A model generated the notes under the pieces. It ran no database searches. It was not told the origin of the DNA and saw nothing but the letters and a program-made list of their open reading frames with translations. DNA of 64,000 bases from positions 33,529,001 through 33,593,000 of the forward strand of contig CM066314.1 in the NCBI GenBank assembly GCA_033807775.1, given 5' to 3'. The DNA comes from Saussurea involucrata (Eukaryota > Streptophyta > Magnoliopsida > Asterales > Asteraceae). Shown piece by piece: positions 10,836 through 22,455 of this stretch (the first letter of the stretch is position 1; the number at the start of each line of letters is the position of its first letter). The translations under genes were made by a program, and so were the position numbers.

Positions 10836-11130
10836 ATGGTGACCGACTACATGGACGAAATCTCATAGAGTGGGGGCTCACCGGTGGGGGTTCAACGAGG
10901 GAGGGAGGTTCACCAACGGTGGTGGTGGGTTTGTAAAACCGACAATGATCATCCATGAATTTCATGATTTTGTCCTTAGAAAGACTTTCTCTCAGAGATC
11001 AAATTCGAGTTTTGGATTTGTTTTTGTTTATGATCGTCGGCCATGGAGAGGAAGATGATGAGGACGATGAGGACGAGGTTTCTGGTGGGGCATCCATATA
11101 ACAAGGAAATGTTTTGTGTGTTGATAAACA

Positions 11131-11620
11131 CTAAATTTATACCTTTTTACGTTAAATTTATCTTAAAATTAGTGTTGATTATATGTTTAAAATACCCTTA
11201 TTTATTTGAGTTTGACATTTTATTGCTTACTATCCCAAAAAATGTGAAAAGAAAAAAATATGCTTTTTGGATTGGTTTGCTATTGATCTCGTTGGCAGCA
11301 ACAAAAAAAGAAAAAAAAATTAGCCTAAATTAATTTGGGTTTGTCATATAAATTGTGGGTGCAAAGCAAGAAAAAAGGGTCCATTGTATTATGGTGTTTT
11401 GATTGTTGCAGTCCACATAAAAAAAAGCAAAAAAGATGAATCGCATGCCAGCAGCAACTCCAGCCAACCGAGAAGAAATCAGAAAAGTCCACAGGTCCGG
11501 CGGGAATTTTCTCCAACAGCAACTCGCGTCAAAACCACCGGTGGCCACTGTTTCGGGAACAAAATCTGTTTGGTTCGTTTGGTTCTGTTTGGCGTCTTAA
11601 AATCGAAACTGGGTGAGTTT
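11131..11620. other. Intergenic sequence
   Basis: AT-rich, with A-runs near 11310-11320 and 11418. Short ORFs on both strands overlap each other and show no family features. I support no gene here. Confidence 0.5.
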
Positions 11621-12114
11621 TGTTAGGAAAAATTTATCGTGACAAAAATACGAGAAGCTCACCAAAGATTCCAAAGGTCCCAAAACAAGTAGAAATCCAA
11701 GTGCACAATAAACCCAACAACAAATGTGGATAACAATTCATAATCTAGATGTTACACAATAATTTTTTAACGTAGAAAATTAACCCACACGAAATATATA
11801 AATATAGATAAAAACGATGAAAGCGTTAATTAGTATCTATAAATATATATAGCGAGATATATATAAGCGTATATATATATATACATATATATATACATAT
11901 ATATATATACATATATATATATATAAATATATAACGAGATATATATGTATATATAGGGCAAGATCATTCCACTATCGTTGTGATAGTGTATGTCCATCAA
12001 AGAGAGAGAGAGAGAGCAAGAGTTTGTTACCAACCGAGAGAGATTACAACGTGTTATCGAGATTTTCTCGATCAACTAATCAGCTACCAATATCTTCCTC
12101 TATATATATAAAAA

Positions 12115-12166
<52 letters not shown>

Positions 12167-12664
12167 AACGAGAGGAAAAGAACAAGGAGGAAGAAGGAGA
12201 AGAAGTCTAAGATGACTGATATGTTGGTGTAATAGAAACAAGGAACCAGTAGCTTCCATTTATAGGATGATGGAGGGGCATTTTAGTAATTTAGGCAAAG
12301 ACTTGGAGGCTAAGCATAAGGGTACTTTGGTAATTTGTTACCAAACTTAGGGACCAAGCAAAAGGGCAATTTGGTCATTTCCTTATGAATAAAAAATGTG
12401 TAGCATACTATAACACTCCACCATGATGCACGTGATCCTCGATAGCGAAACGAATCCCAATCCAACGAATACGAGCAAATAGCTGATAGAGATTGACACG
12501 AGGTAACCAAATGGATTTTGACCATGACGAGCTACGACTCGGCCATCACCCATCAAAGCCAAAAGCAAAATCCTCGAATGTGCAATCTCAACGAAACAAA
12601 CGAGTTCAATAACTCCAAAGGCGCGTTCCAAGTAATAACTCCCTAGAGATGTCATTTTGTCACA
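11621..12664 (-). repeat. Left (3') LTR of the Tork-type element
   Basis: Starts TGTTAGG on the plus strand. The inner edge is set approximately at TGTCACA (12658-12664), with a pyrimidine-rich tract (12675-12712) just inside, which is a polypurine tract on the element's strand. It contains (AT)n tracts (11868-11950, 12115-12161). Its first 230 bp align with 30652-30880 at roughly 93% by eye. Confidence 0.75.
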
Positions 12665-12672
12665 TGTGGTAA

Positions 12673-12712
12673 TACCTTCTCTCTCTATCTCTCTCTCTCT
12701 CTCTCTCTCGCA
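12673..12712 (-). promoter_or_regulatory. Probable polypurine tract / (CT)n repeat
   Basis: TCTCTC-rich tract between the left LTR and the RNase H end. On the element's strand it is a long GA purine tract, suitable for priming plus-strand synthesis. It has probably also expanded as a microsatellite. Confidence 0.55.
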
Positions 12713-12754
12713 AAGTGCCTAACGGCACTAACACAAACGGAGTTGGATCTAGTT

Positions 12755-12901
12755 TGAGCAATGCCCAAACTTAGCTGGCGGTAGCGACTTAGTGAACATA
12801 TCAGCGACATTGTCGTTTGTCAGGACTTTCTTCAAATAGACGACCTTCGGTTCATGTAATCTAACAAGATATGCATCACGCACATTTATGTGCTTTGTCC
12901 G
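12755..12901 (-). pseudogene. C-terminal RNase H segment of the Tork-type element
   Basis: The minus strand reads RTKHINVRDAYL, then VADMFTKSLPPAKF and a stop: the usual end of copia pol. It continues the RNase H frame that stops at 26644, on the other side of the nested element. The GTCCG duplication falls exactly at the ...SSRT / RTKHI junction. Confidence 0.88.
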
Positions 12902-13187
12902 TGTTAGGAATAAATTGTATTGAATGGAAGTTCAAGGGTTAAAGTTGTATCTTTATTAATTGGGCTTAATAGGTAATGGGCCATGGGCCTCAGGCATTAG
13001 GCCTTAGTATAAATTGTTTTCTTAGCCTAGTTTTGTAGGTTGATTCATTCATAACCATTATACTAAAAAACTCTCTGAATGGTTTATCATATTGAATGAA
13101 TGAGATGGATGACAACTTGAAATCAAATCGTGTTTATTGATTATTGTTCGTTGATTTCTACTTTATTGCACTAATTTGGGATCCACA
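12902..13187 (+). repeat. 5' LTR of the Sirevirus-like element
   Basis: 286 bp, TG...CA ends. It matches 26349-26643 over its full length, apart from about a dozen substitutions and a small indel near 13055. Confidence 0.92.
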
Positions 13188-14262
13188 ATTGGTATCAGAG
13201 CATACAGACAATTCGATTCAAGGTTTCTCGTAAGTTTCTGAAAGGTTTCTGTCGATTGTTCTTGATAAGAATTTTCCATTCCAGTGATTTAGGTAAAATT
13301 GTTTGATACCGTTCGTCTCAATCGCTTCATAATAGTTCAATTAGTGTTTTTGCAAAATTTTAGAATCCAATTCGATTGTTAGAGTGATCTTTAAGCAAAA
13401 TTTGTGGTTTTAAGTTTTGGTCTCTGTTCTTAAAATATACCATCTTTTTGCATCAAAATCATTTGTTTTTGCTTAGAAATTGATAGGGTTCGATTGTTTT
13501 TTTTGTTTTTGGTCATCTACTAACTTTTCAGAAGCAAAATCGAGCAACCCTAATCAAAGTTCGATATGATTTTGTCGAGCAGCCGTCGCAATTTCCGGAA
13601 GTTCTCTTTTGTTTCCGGGTAAGTCTCTTAATTTTGTCACTGTCCGGATGAATCCATCCGGTAAGTTTATCTGGATTCCCAATTGTGCCCAGTAGCATCG
13701 TATCAGGTAAGTTTATCCAGATTCCGATTGTGTCCGGTAGGCACGTATCCGGTAACATATCCGGATTCCTGTTGTGCCCGGACAATCATAGTTCCCGGTT
13801 AGAATTCATCCGGTAACTTCAGCTTCCCGGTTAGAATTCACCCGGTAACTTCAGCTTCCCGGATCTCCTATCCGGACTATTCCATCTCATGGATAATCTC
13901 CCATCCGGATTGCGCCTCTTCCGGTAAGTCTCACTATTCGGTCACTTTACTTCCCGTTAAGTTTTGTTTTCACTCGGTAACTTTCATTTTTTCCGGTAAC
14001 CTAAGTTTACCCGGTTTGTTTGATTTTATTCGGTTACTTTTGTTATTCGGTAACTTCACACAACCCGGATCTGGTCACTTCTTGATCCGGACACATCTAT
14101 CCGGATTCCTATCCGGGTAAGTCTGATATGCTTATAATCTTGCCAGTTTAGTTAAATTCACTCTAGATTTTGCGTTAGGACTATCACTCGTAGTGCCTTG
14201 CGTTAGGTTTCAACCTTGAATCGACACAACTGTCTGACGATCACCTTAGTGCATACTTCACG
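13188..14262 (+). other. Element leader with CCGG / CCGGTAAGT repeats
   Basis: Long untranslated leader between the primer-binding site and gag. From about 13610 to 14120 it is a degenerate array of (A/T)TCCGG(T/A)AA(C/G)T units. Several contain GGTAAGT, the consensus 5' splice site (near 13619, 13660, 13706, 13923 and 14115). A similar array lies at 21640-22340, upstream of the accessory ORF. Confidence 0.7.
13190..13201 (+). promoter_or_regulatory. Primer-binding site (initiator tRNA-Met)
   Basis: TGGTATCAGAGC begins two bases inside the 5' LTR. This is the standard complement of the plant initiator methionine tRNA 3' end. Confidence 0.92.
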
Positions 14263-16434
14263 ATGTATCGCAACGCCTTAGCTATCGGTACCGACTCCAA
14301 GCCTCCGATTCTTTATCGAGGCGAATACACCCAATGGCGAGACAGATTCATTATCTTTATCGAATTTAAAGACAACTTTGAATACATTTGGAAAGCTCTC
14401 ACTGAATGTCCACAAGAAACCCCAATGCAAGCTATTCCTGCCCAAGCCGAAGGTGGTCCTCCACAACAGACGTTCGCCATGATGACTGACGATGAAAAGA
14501 ACAGATTCACTAGGGAGCAACATGCAAAGAGATATATGATTCAGAGTTTGCCAAACGAGATCTACACGTCCAATGATAGCTACAAGGACACCTCCAAAGG
14601 CATGTGGGATCAAGTCGAGAAGATAACGAGTGGGAGTAAAGTGAGAAATCAATTGAAGGTCAACAGCTGCATCACCCGATATGACGGTTTCAAACAGCGA
14701 AAAGGGGAATCGATAACTCATGCATACGAACGATTCTGCCTTGTTCTGAATGAGCTCCACAAGAACAAGATCACTCGATCTAACACGGTAAATGGCCTCA
14801 AGTTCTTAAACAACCTCCTGCCAGAATGGAAAGTGTTCGCTTCTCATATCAAACACAACCATCTGATTGGGAACGTTCCAATCCATGAGCTTTATGAGAT
14901 GCTCATGCAAGACGAGGATAAAGTCATGGAGACAGTGAGCACTCAGAAATCATCTTCCAAATCACAAGCCGATCCCCTCGCCCTTGTATCTTCAAAAAGC
15001 GGCAAGTCATCCAGCTGTAACTCCAAGAGAACCCAAATGTCCAGTGAGTCAGAACCAGAAGGTGAAGAAATAGAAGAAAGCAACTCTGACCCTGAGCTGA
15101 CTGAAATAAAAAAAGCAATGGTCCTGATCACCAAGTCTTTTCAAAGAAATACGTTCTTCAAGAAACCTTCCTCTAATAATCAGCGCTACTCTACCACTCC
15201 CAACAAGCGCCATGATTATAAGGAGAAGTATGAAGGGAAGAGAAAGTCTGAAGAGCACAAGCATTCAGATCATAAGGAGAAGCACGAACGAAAGCCCGAG
15301 TCAAAGAACAAAGATGAACCAGTCATGTGCTATAACTGCGGCAAATTGGGCTACTTTGCCAAGGACTGTCGAAAGCCCGTTGTACGTAACGTGGAATACT
15401 ACAAGGCAAAGTTGATGTTAGCGCAAGAGAAAGAAGCAGGAAAGGCACTGTTGGTTGAAGACGACTTCTGGCTAAACCGTTCCGATGACAAACGTGATAC
15501 TGAAGATGCCGATGCTTACCTGTGCTTCATGGGCAATAAGTCCCCTCCGACAGATCAAGGAGATCTATGTCAGGTATGTATCCCTATTCATCAAGGTTTA
15601 GTCGATCATATGCAATTACTTGTTCAAAGAATAGATTCCTATAAGGCTTCCTCTGATGAACAACTGCTTGAAATTAATTCTTTAAAGGAAAAGCTAGATG
15701 TTCAAAAGAGAATCACTGACAAATATAAGTCCGACAATGCTAATCTTAAAGAAAAGTGTTCAAATCTCTCAATAGCACCAAAAGACCTTAGGGCCAAGAT
15801 ATATGATTTACAATCAAAGCTTGATCAGTGTGAGGATGAGAAAGCAGATATTGTCTATCAATGTTCCTCTCTACAAATTCAACACAAAGAATATGTTTCT
15901 AAAATAACTGATCTCGAACTCAAACTTCATAAACGAGGTCAAACTGATCAAACGATCCATATGAACAAACCTAAGGAATTCACTTATTTCAATAAAGAAT
16001 GGGGAATTGGGTATGACAACCCTCGGTATTTGAAAAAGATTCTATCATTGAGGCCTACTCTATACGAGTTTAACCTTTTTGGCTTTGATAGAAAATACCC
16101 CGAATATAAAATCAGATGGACTGGACCTCTCGAGGAAAAGGAAGAGGAAACTGAGGAATACAAACGCAAACATACCACTAAAATGCAATTACCCTTTACG
16201 TATGAAGTTCTTAACTCTTCTTATACGAAAAATAAATCCAAGTACCTATCAAATGATTACTTTGACGGCTACAAAGTTGCACAGCCCAAGGATTCCTCCA
16301 AAAAGGATGAGGTCCCTGCAACGGAAACCAAAATAGAGACGGATGAGTTTAAACGCTATGTTCCACCTCTTGTTTTGGAAATGAAAATAGTCGAATTAGA
16401 GGAATCATTTGAACAGGAAAGGATCAAGTTTTAA
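14263..16434 (+). CDS. Gag polyprotein of the Sirevirus-like element
   Basis: Copia gag proteins form the particle that packages element RNA. The 723-codon frame opens with a UBN2/copia gag-like region (YRGEYTQWRDRF, then a long helical section to about residue 230). A basic low-complexity section leads to a zinc knuckle near residues 356-369 (CYNCGKLGYFAKDC), then a long coiled-coil region (about 440-560). The knuckle has Tyr where CX2CX4HX4C requires His, so zinc binding is probably weakened. The stop at 16432 is probably a mutation: the same frame carries on to 17583 with further stops at 16915 and 17062 and ends in repeated KWVPK motifs. The start is the first ATG of the long frame, just after the CCGG array. 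Confidence 0.82.
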   Translation: MYRNALAIGTDSKPPILYRGEYTQWRDRFIIFIEFKDNFEYIWKALTECPQETPMQAIPAQAEGGPPQQTFAMMTDDEKNRFTREQHAKRYMIQSLPNEIYTSNDSYKDTSKGMWDQVEKITSGSKVRNQLKVNSCITRYDGFKQRKGESITHAYERFCLVLNELHKNKITRSNTVNGLKFLNNLLPEWKVFASHIKHNHLIGNVPIHELYEMLMQDEDKVMETVSTQKSSSKSQADPLALVSSKSGKSSSCNSKRTQMSSESEPEGEEIEESNSDPELTEIKKAMVLITKSFQRNTFFKKPSSNNQRYSTTPNKRHDYKEKYEGKRKSEEHKHSDHKEKHERKPESKNKDEPVMCYNCGKLGYFAKDCRKPVVRNVEYYKAKLMLAQEKEAGKALLVEDDFWLNRSDDKRDTEDADAYLCFMGNKSPPTDQGDLCQVCIPIHQGLVDHMQLLVQRIDSYKASSDEQLLEINSLKEKLDVQKRITDKYKSDNANLKEKCSNLSIAPKDLRAKIYDLQSKLDQCEDEKADIVYQCSSLQIQHKEYVSKITDLELKLHKRGQTDQTIHMNKPKEFTYFNKEWGIGYDNPRYLKKILSLRPTLYEFNLFGFDRKYPEYKIRWTGPLEEKEEETEEYKRKHTTKMQLPFTYEVLNSSYTKNKSKYLSNDYFDGYKVAQPKDSSKKDEVPATETKIETDEFKRYVPPLVLEMKIVELEESFEQERIKF

Positions 16435-17583
16435 AAAGAAAAACAAGAGCTTTTAACTGAACTTGAGAAACTCACATCCACCAAAACCGAATTTGTATCT
16501 GGTGAGGAAAAGGAACTCCTACGGGAAGAAATCAACCGGCTCACATCCAAACTGGCTGCCTTGGCAACAGAAGTGACGCAAGAGCAAGTGAGTAAGGGTC
16601 TACTTCAAGAGAAGTTTGACCAACTCCAAAAAGAAAAGGTGAATCTATCCGAACCTTCCTCGGACTCCTCGGATACATCTTCGTGTAAGGCTTTTATTGG
16701 CAAAACAACTTCTAGAAAAGGAAAAGAGTCTCAAGAAAATTGTGTTCCAAAGAATCTTAACTCTGAATTTCAAAAAGCTTCCTCAACAGATTCTTCCGAA
16801 AACACAGAATCAAAGTGTTCCTCACCTTCCTCAACCACCACTGTTCCACCTGTGACTGAAATTGATTTTTCAGCTTTTAAGAATTCCGATGTAAGTTCAG
16901 ATGAGGAGTTTCCTTAGTTTGAATTCGACAAACCTCTTCCAAATCACACCGACTTTCTTTCAAAAGCAGTAGACCGACCGGTCAAATTTCTGAAAGGCGG
17001 ATGTTCCACAAAACTCAAAAACCGTTCGGTGAACGAAGTTTCCAAAAACGATTCAAATTCTTAAAAGCGTTCACAGACACGGAAACAGACCGGTCAACCT
17101 AATGATAGACATCCTTCCTACTCACACTCTACTGATCATACCTTTAATGCTTTTTCAGATAAAAATGGTCGAGCAAAACATGTCAAACAAAAGTGGGTAG
17201 CCAAAGGATCTGCTGAGAGCAAGTCGAAGCCAAAGTCTTTTAATCCTGTTTTCAATTCTAGGAAAAACATTAATGATTGTGGTTTGCATGAATCGAATAA
17301 TTTTGTTGAACAAAGTATTAATTTTCCGTTAAGACTTTATTCAATACAACATTTGATTCAATTATCCCATGATTGTTTGTGTTGTTCTAACTGTGGATTG
17401 GATGGCTTTGTTGATAATCGGTTTGCATCTGATTGGTTTGGATCTTACCATGTTTTTAAGTCTAGTCCTATGCGTAAGTCTTGTAAACCTAAAAGGAAAC
17501 CCAATTCAAAATGGGTTCCCAAGACAGGTGATAAACCTAACCCTCCAGGACCCATTTTCAAATGGGTACCTAAAAATGCCTAA
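16435..17583 (+). pseudogene. Continuation of the gag frame after premature stops
   Basis: In frame with gag. It starts with a further coiled-coil region (KEKQELLTELEKLTS), then a Ser-rich section with two in-frame stops (16915, 17062) and a C-terminal part with KWVPK repeats (about 17505-17580). Large Sirevirus gags have this kind of extended C-terminus, so I read it as the original gag tail cut off by mutation and not as a separate gene. Confidence 0.7.
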
Positions 17584-17585
17584 AC

Positions 17586-18490
17586 TTGTTTTTGCAGAAC
17601 GGTTATGTGTGGTACTTAGACTCAGGATGCTCCACGCACATGACCGGAAGGAGGGAGCTGCTCATGAACTTTACCGAGAAATACTGCGGAGATGTGAGAT
17701 TGGGAACGACGACAAAGCGCCAATTATGGGCTACAGCGACATCGTTCAAGACAAGATCACCATCAAGAAAGTGTCATACGTCGCAGGGTTGGGACACAAC
17801 CTGTTCAACATCGGACAATTCTGCGACAAAGATCTAGAGGTCAACTTCAAAGCAAGAAGGTGTAGTGTCCGCACTGAAGACGTAAAAGGAATTGCTAGTT
17901 GGCACACGGAAAACCAACCTCTACACCATCGACCTCTCCTAACTGAAGACCGATGACTCCGTCTGCCTGATGTCGAAGGCCAACATTCAACAAGCTTGGA
18001 TCTGGCATCGACGCCTTTCGCACCTCAACTTCAAGAACATCAACAAACTGGTGCTAGCCGGACACGTCAAAGGCATGCCCGAGCTCAAATTCGAGAAAGA
18101 AAGATTCCGCGGGGCATGCGAAATGGGTAAGATGAAGCGAGCCACTCACAAGCCGAAGGCCGCTCCGAGCACGTCCCGGTACCTCGAACTCATCCATATG
18201 GATTTGTGTGGACCGATGCGTGTTCAGAGCATCAATAAAAAGAAGTATGTCCTGGTCATAGTCGACGATTTCTTGCGCTACACATGGGTGAAGTTTCTGC
18301 ACTCGAAAGACGAAACTCCGGAGCTGATCATCACCCACTTGAAGACCACCAGCTAAAACTTTGATAGCTGGTTCAAACCATTAGGACGGACAACGGGACG
18401 AAATTCAAGAATCACACTCTAGACGAATTCCTCACCTCAATAGGTATCTCTCACAATTTCTCTGCCGCAAGGACTCCTCGGCAGAACGGA
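17586..18490 (+). pseudogene. Protease and integrase N-terminal region
   Basis: The frame changes at the gag end. The first pol segment has the aspartic protease motif WYLDSGCSTHMTG (about 17610-17650). After a frameshift near 17735 comes GHNLFNIGQFCDKDLEV. After a second shift comes the integrase zinc-binding region (WHRRLSHLNF, GACEMGKMKR; 18000-18150) and the start of the catalytic core (HMDLCGP, first Asp of DDE). At 18108-18110 an Arg codon stands where the first Cys of the CX2C pair should be, so the finger is damaged. The frame breaks again at 18354-18375, close to the second catalytic Asp (DNGTKF in the shifted frame). Confidence 0.82.
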
Positions 18491-19100
18491 GTCGTGGAAA
18501 GGCGGAACCGTACCCTAGTCGAAGTCGCTCGCACAATGTTGTCTCAATCGAAGCTGCCATTATTTCTATGGGCTGAAGCAGTTACAATCGGTTGCTCCAC
18601 ACAAAACCATTCCAACATCAACAAACGGTTCAACAAAACCCCGTACGAGATCATCAACAACAGAATCCTGAACATCAAATATTTCCACGCGTTCGGGTGC
18701 ACGTGCTACATTCTAAACGACAAAGATGACCTCGGCAAATTCAGCCCCAAAGCAGATGAACGAGTGTTCACCGGATACTCCATGCAGACTAAAGCATACT
18801 GCGTTTACAACAAACGGACCAAACCGTCTTCGAAAGCGTAAACGTGACGTTTGACGAAGCCGCGGATTTGGCTTCTGAACAACTCAGTTCAGAACCCGCA
18901 TTAACTGGCGTGTTAGCTTCCGAAAAATCTCGTTCGGGATCTACACAACCCCCAGTAAATCCAAATCACGCATCTATGTCAAAATTACATCTTTTTTATT
19001 TAGATTTACTGTTTGAGCACTTTTATGATGAATTTCTTAATTTTCCTAATCCTCGTGTTATTGTGCATCCTAGGGTTGGAAATGCTCAAATCTAAAACTC
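18491..19100 (+). pseudogene. Integrase C-terminal half
   Basis: RQNGVVERRNRT supplies the third catalytic residue (Glu) of the integrase DDE triad. WAEAV, a TPYEI segment and a FGCTCYILNDKD stretch follow, all in standard copia order. A stop at 18839 and a shift into 18844-19095 separate it from the RT part. It belongs to the same broken pol as the flanking segments. Confidence 0.85.
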
Positions 19101-19299
19101 AGCGAACCTCTCCGGTCCGCCTCCATCCACAAGCACTCCAACGCTGACTACGGAAACGCCTCAAAGCTAAACTGATACGACTACTGAGACGGCCATCCCT
19201 TCGGAAGACCCTGTACCCATTCCAGAGCTCAGTCCAGAAGATTCGTCCACTACAACTCAAAAGGTTCAACCTCTGGATTCCCCGGAAGTTGCTCAACCA

Positions 19300-21075
19300 A
19301 TGACGAATCCTTCCCAATCTCCTCTAAGGAACCGTCCTTCCTCACTTGAAGCTATTCAAGATCTTCCACCCGGTGCGTATGTGGACCCGGATACTTCCCA
19401 TGAAACTCATCAACCTCTTCCACATACCACGAAATGGACACGAGCACACCCTCTCCATCAAATTATCGGCCATCCTTCCACTCCAGTTCAGACGCGAGGT
19501 GCCTCCGCCAACTTCTGTTTATTTTCTGGCTTCCTAAGCAAAATCGAGATCACTACCGTCTCCGAAGCACTCAATGACTCAGACTGGGTAATAGCCATGC
19601 AAGAAGAGCTCAATCAGTTTGAGAGCCTCAAAGTCTGGAGACTGGTTCCCCGTCCAGCAAATAACACGGTCATTGGGACCAAGTGGGTGTTCAAGAACAA
19701 GAAAGACGAAGATGGCATCGTAGTACGCAACAAGGCACGCCTCGTGGCCAAAGGATACCACCAACAAGAGGGAATAGACTACGACGAGACATACGCTCTG
19801 GTAGCAAGAATTGAAGCCATGCGTATGTTCCTTGCTTACGTCGCACACAAGAACTTCACGGTCTTCCAGATGAATGTCAAGACCGCCTTCCTCAACGGTT
19901 TACTCAAAGAAGAAGTTTACGTCTCGCAACCGGACGGGTTCGTGGATGACTCCAAGCCAAACCATGTACACATCCTCGACAAGGCTCTGTATGGTCTCAA
20001 ACAAGCTCTACGTGGCTAGTATGACGCTCTGTCCACATTCTTAGTCAGAGCAGGTTTTTCAAAAGGTAAAATCGACACTACTCTATTTATTAAGAATGAA
20101 AAAGGTCATATTATTTTAGTCCAAGTATATGTTGATGACATTATTTTTGGCTCAATAAACCCTCAGTACTGTAAGAATTTTTCAAAACTCATTGGACAAT
20201 ATTTTCAAATGAGTATGCTGAGTGAAATGAACTTTTTCCTCGGTCTTCAAGTTAAGCAATTGTCGACCGGGATATTCATTAATCATGCCAAGTATATCCG
20301 GGACATTCTTCGGAAATACCAGATGGAACAGTCCGCGCCCATGAAAACTCCCATGTCCCCTGGTACGCGTATGCACACCGATCCTGACAGAAAGGATGTT
20401 GAGAACAAGACCTACTGTGGGATGATAGGTTTTTTAATGTACTTGACGGCTAGTAGGCCCGATATCATGTTTTCAACCTTTTTATACGCTCGTTTTCAAT
20501 CGAAACCAAAAGAGTCTCATTTAATTGTTGTAAAGCGCATATTTCGTTATTTAAAAGGTACTGCTGATCTTGGCTTGTGGTTCCCGAAAGAGACAGGTTT
20601 CGAGCTTACAACATATTCAGATGCGGACCACGCGGGCAGCATGCTGGGTCGGAAAAGCACCTTAGGGCACGTGCAGTTCCTGGGCGACAGTTTAGTCAGT
20701 TGGGCATCCAAGAAGCAGCAGTGCGTCTCCACGTCTACTACTGAGGCAGAGTACGTGGTCGCCGAAAGCTGCTGTTCACAAGTGATCTGGATGCGCACCC
20801 AGCTCAAGGACTATGGATTCTCCTACTCTCAAGTGCCCATCTACTGCGACTCGAAGAGCGCAATCGCGATATCAAGCAATCAGGTTCAGCACACTAAAAC
20901 GAAACCTATAGACATTCGGTATCATTTCATTAAGGATCACGTCGAAAGAGGTACAATCGGACTCTATTTTGTTAATACAGAACATCATATAGCAGACCTT
21001 TTTACAAAATCCTTTGACGAAAAACGATTTAACTATCTAGTGTCCAAGCTGGGTATGCTCAATCTGAAGGTTTAA
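19300..21075 (+). pseudogene. Reverse transcriptase and RNase H
   Basis: The RT starts with DWVIAMQEELNQF and includes TKWVFKNKKDEDG, QPDGFVDD and YVDDIIFGS (about 20127). RNase H follows with TYSDADHAGS, STTEAEY, YCDSKSAI and ADLFTKS, ending at 21075. RT motif A reads FQMNVKTAF: the catalytic Asp codon has become Asn (19873-19875), which should abolish polymerase activity. A Trp codon has become TAG at 20017-20019. The remaining frame is open, so these are the two decisive lesions. RNase H keeps its acidic residues. Confidence 0.92.
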
Positions 21076-21329
21076 CAGGTGTATGCGCCCGATACAATTT
21101 CCATACAATTATGTGGAAATGTCTCTTAATCATCTGGTGTCTAATCTCCAGATGATCGAGTACACACTTCCTCGTCTATGTATTATACTTATATCGCGCA
21201 CATCTCTAAATAAACCTCAGTATTAATTAGGTAGATTTCGCTTGTTTGCTTTAAATTCGGTTGTGATTTCCTTTAGTTTTATTTTCTCGTCTACTATGAT
21301 TTGTTTTTCCTTGTACCGCACATGCATTT

Positions 21330-21540
21330 CACAAGTTTGTTCATGTGTTCAGGGGAGCACATTCAAAAGGACCGCATCAAGTAAGTCAGTTCCTTATTTG
21401 AGGGGGAGCGTCACACACTTTTTCCTTCAAATCAAAAGTCTTTGTGTGTGTTCTCAATTTTTTTCAAAACTGCACATCTCATGCACAATCCGAGGGGAGC
21501 AATCTTATTTTTGTGCACACTTCGAAGGGGAGCGTTTTTT
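21330..21540 (+). promoter_or_regulatory. Cluster of polypurine-tract-like motifs
   Basis: Four GGGGAGC-type purine runs (near 21353, 21400, 21494 and 21528) lie in non-coding DNA just after pol. Multiple polypurine motifs downstream of pol are described for Sireviruses. Similar clusters occur on the minus strand at 35905-36025 and 53717-54385. Confidence 0.6.
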
Positions 21541-21639
21541 TTAATTCACTAACTGTTTTGGGAAAGAAAAAGTTATTTTTTGAAAATCCCAGGGTCAATT
21601 TTTTTGAAATTTCTCAAAGTACCCGAACAAGTGACCGGA

Positions 21640-22340
21640 TAAGTCATCCGGAACCTCACCTATCAGGATAGATATCCGAACCGGGTAGTTTCCGGACAAC
21701 CTATCCGGACCGGGTAAGTTTCCGGACAACCCACCCGGTAACCCTCGACCCTATAAGAACCCGGAATCCTCACTTTTCAAAATTTTTCCGGAAACTTGCC
21801 TTACATACCCTCTTAAGCGCTAAAACCCTTGGATTCCTCTCAAATCGCTCCATTTCTTCTTGTTTCGACTCACCACAACACACCAATCGCACTCAAAATC
21901 CATTGATTTATCGATCGATTGAGGCTTTCGGTCACCAAACCATTGACGGTTCGTCTTCTGGAAATTTTAAGGGTTAGTTCCTGCATTTGCTTATCGCTTA
22001 CACCTCTCACACATGTACACATCACGTTCGTAAGCTGCAATCTGTTATTAGTCACTTGAGTTGGCCGATTCGTATTCACCGGGTATCGTCCGGATACTTC
22101 CCTCGTATCCGGACACATTCTTGTCGTCCGGACACCTCCATAGTATCCGGTAAGTGCCTCTATCCGGTAAGTACTTTCTTTCGGAAACCCTAACTATCCG
22201 GTAACCATCTCATCCGGATACCTTTGTGTATCCGGTAAATTTTTCTTATCCGGTAAGTTATGCTTGTCCGGTAAGTTTGTATTTTTTCTGACTATTGTAT
22301 CCGGACACACTCAGTATCCGGACACTTTGCACATTTCACT
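21640..22340 (+). repeat. Second CCGG / CCGGTAAGT array
   Basis: Degenerate (A/T)TCCGG(A/T)(A/T)A units across about 700 bp between pol and the accessory ORF. GGTAAGT occurs near 21706, 22149, 22168, 22251 and 22270. The motif is the same as in the leader at 13610-14120. Confidence 0.8.
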
Positions 22341-22455
22341 CCATGCCTCACTGCCATATCTCTAACTCTTATGAAATTGCGCGGATCATCGCCAAGGTAC
22401 GTACCACCATATCTCTCTCAGTTATACTCTAACACTCTGTCTATCAGATATTCAA

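Larger units (their letters stand above)
9115..11130 (+). repeat. Repeat family copy A (partial MULE-B)
   Basis: Homologous to the interior of the two MULE-B elements at 45978-50719 and 52862-60288. The shared order is a CCGGTGAAGCTCCATTCTCC block, a GAT-rich minisatellite, an AAGAACACACAAGG block, and a GGGGGTTCAACG block. Copy A lacks both terminal inverted repeats. Its left edge is the MITE at 8724-9114 and its right edge is near 11130. It carries a plastid insertion (9967-10267) and a CACTA MITE (10551-10835) that copies B and C lack. Confidence 0.8.

Noticed and set aside
14278..14760. 160-residue minus-strand ORF
   Set aside because: It lies antisense to the gag N-terminus, whose codon structure and motifs are clear. 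It is a shadow frame.
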